From Actinomycetota bacterium (GTDB taxonomy: Bacteria; Actinomycetota; Acidimicrobiia; Acidimicrobiales; Microtrichaceae): a DNA stretch of 14,277 nucleotides. Position 1 is the stretch's first letter; every line of letters starts with the position of its first letter. The DNA lies in NCBI GenBank assembly GCA_005777415.1, contig SXMI01000054.1, positions 1-14,277 of the forward strand, written 5' to 3'. This document shows, piece by piece, positions 1 to 9,100 of the stretch. The notes beneath the pieces are model-generated. The model ran no database searches and was not told the DNA's origin. It saw nothing but the letters and a program-made list of their open reading frames with translations. Made by a program: the position numbers and the translations under genes.

Positions 1-1101
1 GCTGAAGGTCACGGTTCCGGCCTTCAGGACGCCGAGCGGCAGGGTGGCGACGACGCGGTCGGCCACCACGGCGCGACCATCGCGAGCGGTCACCACCACT
101 CCGTCGGGACCGTGGGCGATCTCGGCGACCGGCCAGCCCAGCTCGACGGAGATGCCGTCGAGGAGGTCCTCGACCAGCCGGCCGTACCCACCGACCACGA
201 GCAGATCGTCCCCCGTGGACCCCTCGGCCAACCCGTTGCGGGCGGACAGTTCCCCGGGGTCGGCGCCGTACTCGGTGACGACCTCACTGCGGAGGAACCG
301 CTGGAGATCTGCCGGGTCGGCGTCGCCTCCGGATTGCGTCAGCGCCTCCGCCAGCGACACGTCCTCGTCGTGGTCCCCGGCCCACTCGATTGCCGCGGCG
401 ACGTCGCGCTCCGGAGCGGACGAGGTCGCCTCGTCGGGGACGACCGTGCCGTCGGGCCCGAGCACCGACCCGCGGTACCCGAACGGACCGGTGCGCACGT
501 CGATCGCCGACAGCTCGGCGGCCAGGTCGCTGGCCCGGACGTCGTGGACCCAGCTCGCGCCACGCTCGACCGGGATGCCCCACCCGTCCGGTCGCACGGT
601 GTCGATGCGACCGCCGACCCGGTCCCGCCCCTCCACCACCAGGACCTGGTGGCCCCCATCGGTGAGTCTCCTGGCGGCGGTGGCACCGGCCATCCCGGCA
701 CCGATGACGACCACGCGCTCCGGTCCGTCGGCATCGTCGAGGATCAGTTCGGCGGTCGTGGCCCCGGACTCGGCGGCACCGTGCACGGTGCCGGGGTGGG
801 CGGCGGCGACGTGCTCGCCGGCCAGGTGGAGGGTCCCCCCGTCGACCGGGGTCCCGAGCGTGCGGCGGAGCTCCGGGGTGGCGCCCACCCCCAGGTACGA
901 GTAGCTGCCGAGGGTCCACGGGTCGCTCGACCACGCGGTCCGAACCATCCCGGTCGGCGGCGGAACCGCAGCGCCTCGTCGGTCCGCTGCCCCGCCGCCC
1001 GAGCAGGCCGGAGCGGCGAGTCCGACCACGGTCCCGACTCCTGCTCGGAGCAGCACCCTGCGGGGGACTCGGTGCGGTGTCGGGGGCAGCGGCTGCACCA
1101 T
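1..1101 (-). CDS. Exported FAD-dependent flavin monoamine oxidase-like protein with rearranged domain order (C-terminus beyond window)
   Basis: Only the first 367 codons are here; the frame is open from ATG at 1101 to the window edge. GGAGG lies 5 nt before the ATG. Residues 14-33 look like a Tat signal (PRRVLLRAG, hydrophobic stretch, then APAC), so export, perhaps as a lipoprotein, is likely. Residues 57-121 carry WSSDPWTLGSYSYL, LAGEH and HPGTVHGAAESG, the FAD-binding signature normally found at the END of amine oxidases. Only then comes the usual N-terminal part: VVVIGAGMAG (130-139), VVEGRDRVGGR with the ribose-binding Glu157, GASWVH (181-186), and the mid-protein TLPLGVLK near 353-360. 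The protein is therefore circularly permuted, or is a C-terminal fragment fused ahead of a complete oxidase; the missing C-terminus would decide. Expected chemistry is FAD-linked oxidation of an amine or similar substrate; the substrate is unknown. It lies 15 nt after the O-methyltransferase stop, so the two are probably co-transcribed. Confidence 0.85.
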   Translation of the reverse strand, partial: MVQPLPPTPHRVPRRVLLRAGVGTVVGLAAPACSGGGAADRRGAAVPPPTGMVRTAWSSDPWTLGSYSYLGVGATPELRRTLGTPVDGGTLHLAGEHVAAAHPGTVHGAAESGATTAELILDDADGPERVVVIGAGMAGATAARRLTDGGHQVLVVEGRDRVGGRIDTVRPDGWGIPVERGASWVHDVRASDLAAELSAIDVRTGPFGYRGSVLGPDGTVVPDEATSSAPERDVAAAIEWAGDHDEDVSLAEALTQSGGDADPADLQRFLRSEVVTEYGADPGELSARNGLAEGSTGDDLLVVGGYGRLVEDLLDGISVELGWPVAEIAHGPDGVVVTARDGRAVVADRVVATLPLGVLKAGTVTFS

Positions 1102-1116
1102 CGCGTCCTCCGGATC

Positions 1117-1782
1117 TCAGAGCTTCCGGGCCAGCAGCAGGCCGTCACCCACGTTCACCAGCACGGTCTCGACCCGAGGGTCGGCGGCCACGTGGTCGTT
1201 CAGGTCCTGGATCGCGCGGACGTCGGCGTCGGTGGAGTCGGTGAGCACCGCCCCGAAGTAGAGCGCGTTGTCGAACACGATCACGCCTCCGGGTCGGAGC
1301 ACGGGGAGGATCAGGTCGTAGTAGGTGCGGTAGCCGGGTTTGTCGGCATCGATGAAGGCCAGGTCGATCGGCTCGTCCGTCCGGAACGTCGCCAGCGTGA
1401 CGGCGGCCGGGCCGATCACCACGTCGATGCGGTCGGCCACACCCGCCCGCTCCCAGAAGGGCCGCCCGACGGCCACGAACTGCTCGTTCACGTCGAAGCA
1501 GGTCAACCGTCCATCCTCGCTGAGCCCCTCGGCGATGCACAGCGCCGACAGCCCGGTGAACGTGCCGACCTCCACGGCGCGGCGGGCGCCGAGCAACCGG
1601 GTCGTCCAGGTCAGGAACGGCCCCTGCTCCTCGGCGATCTGCATGATCGCCAGGTCGCCGAGCGTCTCGCGGGTGGCGGCGACCAGGTCGGCGTGGGCCG
1701 CATGCTGCGGGACCGAGTGGTCGATCAGGTACGAACGCAACTCGGGGGTGACGGCCACCCCTTTGGAGGTCGAATCAGCCAC
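1117..1782 (-). CDS. SAM-dependent O-methyltransferase, caffeoyl-CoA/catechol OMT-like (methyltransferase family 3)
   Basis: This 221-residue protein has the length and motif order of the small cation-dependent O-methyltransferases. Motif I for SAM binding is EVGTFTG (71-77). The acidic end of strand beta 2 is FDVNE (96-100). FIDADK (143-148) and FDN (170-172) supply the carboxylate and Asn that bind the divalent metal in this family. The C-terminus VGDGLLLARK is also typical. It has no signal peptide and should act in the cytoplasm, transferring a methyl group from SAM to a hydroxyl, usually a catechol-type phenol; the acceptor cannot be read from sequence. The start is GTG at 1782, with GAGGAG about 6 nt upstream. 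It is the first gene of a unit with the amine oxidase 15 nt downstream. A TTGGTT-16-TAGGTT promoter with a palindrome in its spacer lies upstream. The family is well supported; the substrate is unknown. Confidence 0.93.
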   Translation of the reverse strand: MADSTSKGVAVTPELRSYLIDHSVPQHAAHADLVAATRETLGDLAIMQIAEEQGPFLTWTTRLLGARRAVEVGTFTGLSALCIAEGLSEDGRLTCFDVNEQFVAVGRPFWERAGVADRIDVVIGPAAVTLATFRTDEPIDLAFIDADKPGYRTYYDLILPVLRPGGVIVFDNALYFGAVLTDSTDADVRAIQDLNDHVAADPRVETVLVNVGDGLLLARKL

Positions 1783-1824
1783 GTCCTGCTCCTCGTCCGG
1801 CCGGCCGACGGGCCCGCCTCGGGG

Positions 1825-1852
1825 AACCTAGTGGCGCGCCACCGGTAACCAA
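1825..1852 (-). promoter_or_regulatory. Predicted promoter of the O-methyltransferase gene with palindrome in the spacer
   Basis: Reading the minus strand, TTGGTT (1852-1847) and TAGGTT (1830-1825) are separated by 16 nt. TAGGTT fits the actinobacterial TANNNT -10 form; the -35 matches TTGACA only partly. The spacer contains a perfect 12-bp palindrome, GTGGCGCGCCAC, at 1831-1842, where a repressor would block RNA polymerase. Transcription would start near 1818, leaving a leader of about 35 nt with its Shine-Dalgarno site. Predicted by eye only. Confidence 0.4.
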
Positions 1853-1880
1853 CGCTGTCGTCCGCCCATCGTGGACTCCC

Positions 1881-1917
1881 TAGAGTCGAGGGGATGGACG
1901 GCGAGGTGCATCGGTGA
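1881..1917 (+). promoter_or_regulatory. Candidate -10 box and seven-codon leader ORF ahead of the MOSC gene
   Basis: TAGAGT (1881-1886) fits TANNNT and lies 7 nt before an ATG at 1894, the spacing of a leaderless start. That ATG opens MDGEVHR, which stops at TGA 1915-1917. This stop overlaps the GTG start of the MOSC gene (1914) as GTGA, as in translationally coupled genes. No good -35 is visible. The tiny ORF could be chance; it is listed because box, spacing and overlap agree. Confidence 0.3.
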
Positions 1918-2672
1918 GGGTCGCTGACTGCTGGCGCTACCCCGTGAAGTCCCTGCAGGGACACCAGGTCGACCTCCTGCAGGTCGGACCGGACGGCGTG
2001 GACGGCGATCGCAGGTGGGCGGTGATCGACGACGCCGACGGCCGGCTCGCCTCGGCCAAGCGGTACGCGGCCCTGCTCGAGGCGTCGGTCGACGGTGATC
2101 ACGTCGTCCTGCCCGACGGCATCCGGGTGGCGCTGGTAGACGACGATTCGACCCGGTCGGCGCTGTCGGCCTGGCTCGGGACCGCCGTGCACCTCGCCGA
2201 GTCGGCCCCGTCGACGAACGTCGAGTACCAGATGACCTTCGACCCGCCCGACGACGACGCCGAGCTGTTCAGCATCCCGGCACCGCCCGGAACCTTCCTG
2301 GACCTGGCGCCGGTCCACCTGGTGACTGCGGGGACGCTCGAGGCGTGTGCGGCGGCGCGGCCGGACCTGGACTGGGACGTGCGCCGGTTCCGGCCGAACC
2401 TGGTGGTCGACACGGGCGTCACCGGGCTGTTCGGTGAACAGGCCTGGGTCGGCAGTCGACTCCGGGTCGGCGAGGTCGTGCTCGCCGTCGACTCGCCGAC
2501 GGTGCGCTGTGCGATGCCGTTGCGGGCCCAGCCCGGACTGGCACGGCAGGCCGGACTCTTCGATGCCATGTCGGAGCTGAACGAGGAGTACCCGAACCAC
2601 TTGGGCGTCTACTGCTCCGTCGTCAGCCCCGGCACCGTTCGAGTGGGTGACCCCGTGGAGGTGTCGTCGTGA
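1914..2672 (+). CDS. MOSC-domain protein (YcbX/mARC-like, MOSC N-terminal beta-barrel plus MOSC domain)
   Basis: This 252-residue protein starts with the MOSC N-terminal signature RYPVKSLQG (8-16), where the family's Lys-Ser pair sits. Farther on it has RFRPNLVVD (158-166) and TVRCAMP with Cys199, the position at which MOSC proteins ligate molybdenum through sulfur. Relatives such as YcbX and eukaryotic mARC carry sulfurated molybdenum cofactor and reduce N-hydroxylated compounds with electrons from a partner; that this protein does so is inferred from family. No fused ferredoxin domain is present, unlike YcbX, so an electron donor would be separate. No signal peptide is seen. The GTG start at 1914 is preceded by GAGG about 8 nt away. 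An upstream ATG at 1894 is in another frame. The stop overlaps the start of the DUF2237 gene by 4 nt, so the two are probably one operon, divergent from the O-methyltransferase. Confidence 0.9.
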   Translation: MRVADCWRYPVKSLQGHQVDLLQVGPDGVDGDRRWAVIDDADGRLASAKRYAALLEASVDGDHVVLPDGIRVALVDDDSTRSALSAWLGTAVHLAESAPSTNVEYQMTFDPPDDDAELFSIPAPPGTFLDLAPVHLVTAGTLEACAAARPDLDWDVRRFRPNLVVDTGVTGLFGEQAWVGSRLRVGEVVLAVDSPTVRCAMPLRAQPGLARQAGLFDAMSELNEEYPNHLGVYCSVVSPGTVRVGDPVEVSS

Positions 2673-3061
2673 GTCAGCGCAACGTCCTGGGCGGCGACCT
2701 CGAGGAGTGCGGGACCGACCCGGTCACGGGGTTCTTCCGCGACGGCTGCTGCAACTGGTCCCCCGACAACGTCGGCTACCACACGATCTGCGCGGTCGTG
2801 ACCGCCGAGTTCCTGGAGCACCAGCGATCCATCGGCAACGACCTCGTCACGCCGAATCCGGCCTTCGGCTTCCCCGGGCTGCGGCCGGGGGACCGCTGGT
2901 GCGTGACGGCCCGGAACTGGCTCCGGGCCCACCAGGACGGTGCGGCCGCCCCCGTGGTGCTGGCGTCGACCAACGAGCGGACGCTCGACGTGGTCGACCT
3001 GGAGGTCCTGACCCGCTACGCGGTCGACGTGCCACCGGACCCCGGGGCGCTCGGCGACTGA
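2669..3061 (+). CDS. DUF2237 family protein
   Basis: This 130-residue protein is about the usual length for DUF2237. It carries the family's conserved blocks: NVLGGDLEECGTDPVTGFFR near the N-terminus, DGCC (25-28), HTICAVVTAEFL (38-49), GNDLVTP (56-62) and GFPGLRPGDRWC (67-78). Cysteines 14, 27, 28, 41 and 78 fall in these blocks and could bind a metal or a cofactor, but no function is established that I know of. It has no signal or membrane segment and should be cytoplasmic. The GTG start at 2669 overlaps the MOSC stop as GTGA, with GGAGG 7 nt upstream inside the MOSC gene. Translation of the two is therefore likely coupled. It converges with the giant surface-protein gene, whose stop is 57 nt away. 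Confidence 0.9.
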   Translation: MSQRNVLGGDLEECGTDPVTGFFRDGCCNWSPDNVGYHTICAVVTAEFLEHQRSIGNDLVTPNPAFGFPGLRPGDRWCVTARNWLRAHQDGAAAPVVLASTNERTLDVVDLEVLTRYAVDVPPDPGALGD

Positions 3062-3118
3062 CCGCCGGGCCGGCCACCGGATCGGTCCGCCGGTCAGCCG
3101 GTCAGCCGGCCAGTCGGC
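3062..3118. other. Convergent intergenic gap with degenerate octamer repeat and weak hairpin potential
   Basis: These 57 bases separate the stops of the DUF2237 gene and the giant gene. CGGTCAGC occurs twice in tandem (3091-3106), followed by a related CGGCCAGT. GCCGGGCCGGC (3064-3074) can form a short hairpin, and GGCCGGC (3068-3074) can pair with GCCGGCC (3105-3111) over a 30-nt loop. There is no T-tract on either strand, so I do not call an intrinsic terminator, although one shared by both genes would be expected here. Confidence 0.35.
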
Positions 3119-6100
3119 TCAGGTCGGACGGCGGGCGCCCCGTCGTCGCTCGATCACCACCGCCAGGCCACCGAGACCCAGCAGGGCCAGCCCGGCGAGC
3201 AGCAACCGGAGGCTCTCCGCTCCGGTGAAGGACAGCCGGTCCCCGGCGTTGGCGTCGCCGGCTCCCTCCACGGCGGCCGGGAACACGTTGGTGAACGCCA
3301 CCGTCGTCGCGCCGTCGACGGCGAAGGCCAGGGGCGGCCGTCCGGCCGTGACCTCGACCGTGGTGACCGATGCGCCGCGGCGGTCGAACTCCTCGGCGGC
3401 GCACTGGGAGCCGACCGGCACCTCGATCACCCGCTGGGCGCCGGCGGCCAGGCGGAACACGGCGGCGGAGCCGGGCGTCCCCGCCGGTGGGGCGCTGCCG
3501 TCGCCGGCGGCCGCCAGTTCGACCGGGAGGGGCGTCCCACCCGGGGGCGTGAAGGTGCAGATGAGGCTGAAGCCGAAGGGCTCCGTGGGCGCCGCTCCGG
3601 TGACGGACTTCGACACCGTCACCCGGGCCGACTCGAACGTGTTCGTCGCCGTGAGCAGGACGACCTGGCCGGCTCCGGTGATCTCGGCGGCGTTGGATGC
3701 GGAGTCGAAGTCGACCACCGCTGCGCTCGCTCCGCCGTCGTCGGTCTCCTCGGCCCAGCAGCGGGTGCCCAACGGCAGGCCGGTGGCCACCTCGGTCGTC
3801 TCGGCCCCCCGAAGTTCCACCGTCTCCTCCACGATGGTCTCGGTGCCGCCGGCGAGCAGGTCGCGCTCGCAGGTGACCTCCAGCGTGTAGGTGGCCGCGG
3901 GCAGCAGCGCTCCGGCGCCGGCGACCTGCTTGGTGATCTGCAGCGATCCGCCCGGGAACTCGTTGACGGCCGCCACGTCGACCGCCGGCTCGGTGGCGGC
4001 CGGGACCGTCACCTCACCGACCACGACCGGGACCGGACCGGCGGCACCGCCGTTGCCGATCTCCGTCACGGTGCACTCGGCACCCACCGGGATCGGGTTG
4101 ACGTAGCCCACCAGGTCGTCGGGCGTGAGCTCGGTGACTGGATAGGTCGGCAGGGTGAAGCCTCCGAGCGAGCAGACCGTCTCGAACCGGAACGGGCCCT
4201 GGGCGAATGCCGCAGCCGAGCCGGTGAGGGTCTTGGTGATCCGGATGCCGGAGTCGTTCTCGCCGACCAGTGATCCGCCGGGCGTGTAGGTGTTGGTGGC
4301 CGTGATGGTGAGGTCGGGTGCGGCGTCGGTGATCGTCGCCTTGTTCGACTCGTCGTTCGTGATCGAGATCCCGGTCGCCCCGACGCTGTCGAGCTCGTCC
4401 GCCCAGCACCGCGCCCCGATCGGGAGGGGCTCGTCGGACGTCGCGGTCTCACCTCCGCGCAGGGTGAAGGTCTCGTCGAGGAACACCTGCACGTTGTTCG
4501 GCGACGCGACACCGACCAGGTCCCGTTCGCAGCGGACGCGGATGGTGAACTCGGCACCGGCCATGGGGCCGGCGGCGTCGCCCGCGAGCACCTTGGCGAT
4601 CGACACGCTCCCGGCGGGGAAGTCGTTCGTGGAGCTCACCTCGACGGGTCCGGGTGGTTCCTCGCCCTCCACGTACGGCGGGATCACCTGCGCCTCGACC
4701 GGCGTGACGGTGGACCCGCCGGAGTCACCGGTGTCGGTCTCGGTGGTCGTGCACTCGTAGCCCGTCGGCACCGGCGAGACGACGCCGACGAGCTGCGCCG
4801 GGCCGAGCGTGACGGTCTCGGTGATCGGTGGGAGGACACCGTTCGGATCGCTGCAGGCGACCTCGAAGACGAACGGCCCCTGGGACCACTGGGAGGCCGG
4901 TCCGGTCAGGACCTTGGTGATCCGCACCCCGCCCGTCGTGTACACGTTCTCGGCGTCGAGCTGCGTGCCGCCGCCGCTGTCCGGAGCTACACCGACGATG
5001 GCGCCGGTCGGGGCGAACAGGCCGCCGTTGTTCGACGCCCACTCGATCTCGATCGCGCCGACGGTGTCGGTCTCGGCCGCTCCACAGATCGTGCCGACGG
5101 GCAGGTCGTCGATCGTCGTCGACGCGCCCTCGGCCAGGTCGACCGACCGGGGGAAGCCCGGGAGGATGTCGCCGATCGTCGGGAACGCGCAGGTGATCTG
5201 GAAGGCGAACGGCCCGGGCAGGTCGATGGGTGGCACGGCGTCCCAGCGCACGGCCTTGGACAGCGTGAGGGATCCCGTGTCGTACGCATTGGTCAACGCA
5301 ACGGTCTGCGGGCCGGTCGATCCGTCGATGACGACGGTCGCGGCGCTCGACTCACCGATGTTCGGCGATTGCCCTCCCTGGGCGTCGGTCTCCCAGACCC
5401 GACAGGTGGCTCCCTGTCCGATGTTCGGGCTGGTGAAGACCCCGCCGTCGACGAGGGTGAACGTGCCCGAGCCGACCTCGGTCGACGACCCGTCGGCCGA
5501 GTCGATCGAGCAGGACCAGGCGACCCCGAAGGGGGCGAGCGGGATGTTCGGCGGCAGGCCGACGACGGCCTTGGTGACTCGGAAGGACCCGAGCGGCATG
5601 GACACGCCGACCTTCAGCGGCTCGGTCGCCGGCAGGACCGTGGTGGCGCCTCCCGGGAGCACGAACGACGGGCGGTACGCGAACGAGTTCCAGGCCACCG
5701 GCTCGTTGCTGGTGCTGGTGAGCGAGAGCGGGGCCTGCATCCTCCACGTCAGCGTGAACGTCTCGCCCGGCAGGAGGCGGTCCCCGTCGGGGAAGGTCAG
5801 TCGGGTGCGGAACCCGGTGTTCCCCGGACCGAATCCTGCGGCGAACGAGCCCGACGGGCAGGTGTCGCCCGGAGGGGGTTGCAGGTTCGCGGTGCAGAAC
5901 GACGATCCGGGGAAGGTGGCGTTCGTGTAGTCGGTCTGGATCTGGCCCGTGTCACCCACTCCGGAGACCGGCGTGAGCATCGTCGGTCGGTTGTTCCACT
6001 GGGTGCCTCGCTGCTGGCCCGAGAGCAGCACCCCGGTGTCGCCCTGCACGGGCAGGCCGTCGACGAGCACGATCTCGCTGGCCGGGTTGGTGCCGCTGTT

Positions 6101-9100
6101 GACGCCCCTGATCAGGTAGTCGATCGCCTGGCCGGGGAGCACCCGGGCCGTGCACGGGAACCGGGTGTAGACGGTCGTCCCGTCGGCGTACCTCGGGCAG
6201 GCCGAGCTGTTGAGGGGAACCGGCTGCCCCGCGGCGTCGAGCAGGCCGAGTGCCGGGTCGGCGGCGATCCACTTCTCGGCGAGGAAGTCGTCACCGGCGA
6301 GCGTCACGATGTTCGCCGATCCGGTGCAGAACAGGCCCGGCCCGAAGTTCGGGTCGTCGGTCGCCGACGTCGGCGACGTGCAGGTCAGGCGGGGGTCGCT
6401 GCCGCTCGCACCGGCGGTGTTGGTCACCGTCTGGCCGGCGACCACGCCGGGGGAGAGCCGAACGGTGAACCCCAGGATGATCTTGGCGCCGGGCGGGAGC
6501 GCGAACCCCGGGAACGACCAGGCGAGCCGGCACACCCGGTTCGGGTCGGTGCACCCGGTCACCGGCGGCGGTACACCCCCGTTGACCGTGGTGAAGTCCA
6601 CCGAGGACGGCTCGCTGACACCGGTCGGCAGCACGTACTGGACCGTGTAGGCCTGGCCGGGCGGGGCGCCCGGGGTGACCGGGTCGAACGTCAGACCGGC
6701 GGGGAGCGGATCGACGACGACGGGATCGACGACGGCGTCGGTGCCCGAGTTGGTCACCGTGATGCTGAACGGCGCGGTGTCGCCCGGGCCGATGCGACTG
6801 TTGGGGGTCTTGACCACCGCCAGGCTCGGCGTTCCCTGGACCACGGCGACGGTGGCGTCCACGTCGGGGATCGTGAAGGTGCTGCCCGGGGCCTGCAGCT
6901 CGGACTCGCCGAAGCCGCCCGTGGTGTCCTCCAGCACATCCGGCACGGGCGTGGTGGGGGAGGACGCCAGGAACTGGCGGACGGTCGCGTCGAAGCACAC
7001 GCTCGCGTTCGGGCACCTCCCACCGGTCGGGAGGTTGGGGCTGGGCAGGATCTCGTAGCCGCCGTTGGAGTTGGTGAAGGTGATGCGTACGCCCTTGACG
7101 TCAGCCGCAGTGACCCCTGCCGGGATCCCCGGCGTCTGGCTGCTCGTCGCCGTGCCGTTCACGAACGTGTTGGACGCACACGCCGCCGTCGAGGTGCAGA
7201 CGTCCACACGCACCCGGTTCGCCCCGTTCGGAAAGTTGACCCGAAGGTTCCCGGTGAAGGTCACGGCGTCGAAGAAGTCGGCATCCACATCGGTGAGTCC
7301 GAGTTGCTTGAGGTAGAGCGAGCCCGTGTTCTGGATCGCGTGGCGCACGGTGATCACCTGCGGTGCCAGGCCGGGCTGGGGGCGGACCACCGTGCCGGGG
7401 ACGATCGACTTGTTGATGCTGCCACCGGTACCGGGCGTGGTGGCGGTGACGTCGGAGCCGTTGCAGAACGGCGAGCTGGTCGGCGTGTCGAGTCCCACCG
7501 AGGCGCAGTTGCGGAACGTGATCCCGGTGGGCTGGTCGTCACGGAGCAGCACCGAGTAGCCGACCCTGAAGGTCTGGCCCGGGCTGAGGTTGCCGGTCAC
7601 GCGGACCCGGATGCCGGTCGCCCGCTGGAGGAGCGCAGCGTCGGAACCCACGTAGGCCACGTAGGCCCCGGCGACCGGGTCGAACACCTCGAGCGTGCTG
7701 GCCGGCGAGGCCGTGGTGGCGGCGAGCCGGGTCAGGCGGACGACGTTGAACGGGTTGGTCGACGCGGTCGGGTCGGGCGGATCGACCAGCACCACGTTGG
7801 ACACGGGGATGTTGCCGTTGTTGCGGAAGCTCAGCGAGAAGTCGAGCTCCTGGCCCGGGACGATCGTCGACACGCCGGTCGACGACTTGGTGCCTCCGCC
7901 GACGCTCGGCCTCGGGTTCTGCACCGGCTGGGTGTCGCAGGCCGTCGCCGCCGAGGCGCCGGTGCTGTCCGGCTGGGAGGCGATGAACGTGTCGGCGCAG
8001 TTCAGGAGCCCGTCGACCACGTCCTGGGTGTCGACTCCCGATGCCGTCCCGTGCAGCTCGAGCGACCCCGCGGCCTTGGCCGGGATGGTCGGGGTCTGGC
8101 CGTCGGACTCCAGGCCGACGAACTCGACGCGGACCGACTCCGGGAACACTCCGGGCGCGCATCCGAGGCTCGTCCGCGACTGGGTGACGGGTGGCGACGT
8201 CAGGAGGACGGGGGCGGGGTCGGCGCCGGTCCGGCAGGTCACGGTGAGCGTGGCCCGCTGGGCGCCGGCGGGGAAGTTCACCCGGGCGGTGGTGATGTCG
8301 AGCTTGTCGAACTCGCTCGCCGCGCTGGCGCTCGGTTCGGTGATGGCGATGATCGGCACCGGGTAGGACGAGTTGTTGGTCGCTGTGACTTTCATGGACA
8401 CGCCCGAGTCCTGGCCGACCACCACGTTGCCGTCGGCGGAGTAGTCGCCGTTGGAGTCGGCGAAGATGTCCTTCGTCGCGCCCACGGAGGCGTTCCCGGG
8501 TTGGATCACGTACCCGGCGCACGCATCCGGCCCGACTGCCGCCGAGGAGCTCGCGGTCGTCACCGCCGGTGTCGCGCAGTTGTCGACGCGTTGGGCTGTG
8601 ACCGGATTCAGGGGTTCGCCCGTGCCCCGGAGCGCGTCGCGGAGCTCCACCTCGAACGCCACCCGGGCGTCGTCGATGTCGAACGCCAGGTCGCCGCCAC
8701 CGCTGTTGGACCACCGATAGCGCACGCCGGTGGCGTCGGACAGCGTCACACCGGCGGGTGGCGTGAGCGTGAGCGGTACGGGACCCGACTGCGGGGGGCT
8801 CGCCACCCAGTCGGCAAGTCCGCAGGTCGACCCGATCGGGAGCGGACAGAGCTCCACGACGACCTGGTCGGCACCGCTCGGGAACCGGTCCAGGGTCCCG
8901 ACCGAGATGAGGTCGAACCGGTCGAAGGTCCCAGGCGCGATGTCGGCGACCGCGAGCTCGCGCACCTGCGACGACGAGGTCGATGCGTTCCGGGCGCCCA
9001 CCGTGACGGTGCTCCGTGCCCCTGACTGGGCCAGACCCGCGGCCGGTGACCAGACCTTGGTCGCGACCGGCTGCAGGGACACGGGGATCTGCGCCGTGAC

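Noticed and set aside
112..1848. 578-codon open frame on the plus strand across the amine oxidase and O-methyltransferase
   Set aside because: It is antisense to two genes with clear family motifs. Its product is rich in Gly, Arg, His, Asp and Val with no domain, as expected from GC-rich third positions read backwards.
3091..3114. Short tandem repeat as a CRISPR or satellite remnant
   Set aside because: There are only two exact copies of an 8-mer and one degenerate copy, without spacers; slippage in GC-rich DNA explains it.
3062..3118. Intrinsic bidirectional terminator
   Set aside because: Short GC inverted repeats exist, but there is no T-tract on either side and the best pairing needs a 30-nt loop.
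5369..9025. 1218-codon open frame on the plus strand inside the giant gene
   Set aside because: It is a mirror of the giant gene's codon bias. The product is Arg/Gly/Asp/His-rich with no recognisable fold or ribosome binding site, while the minus strand shows signal peptide, modules and sorting tail.
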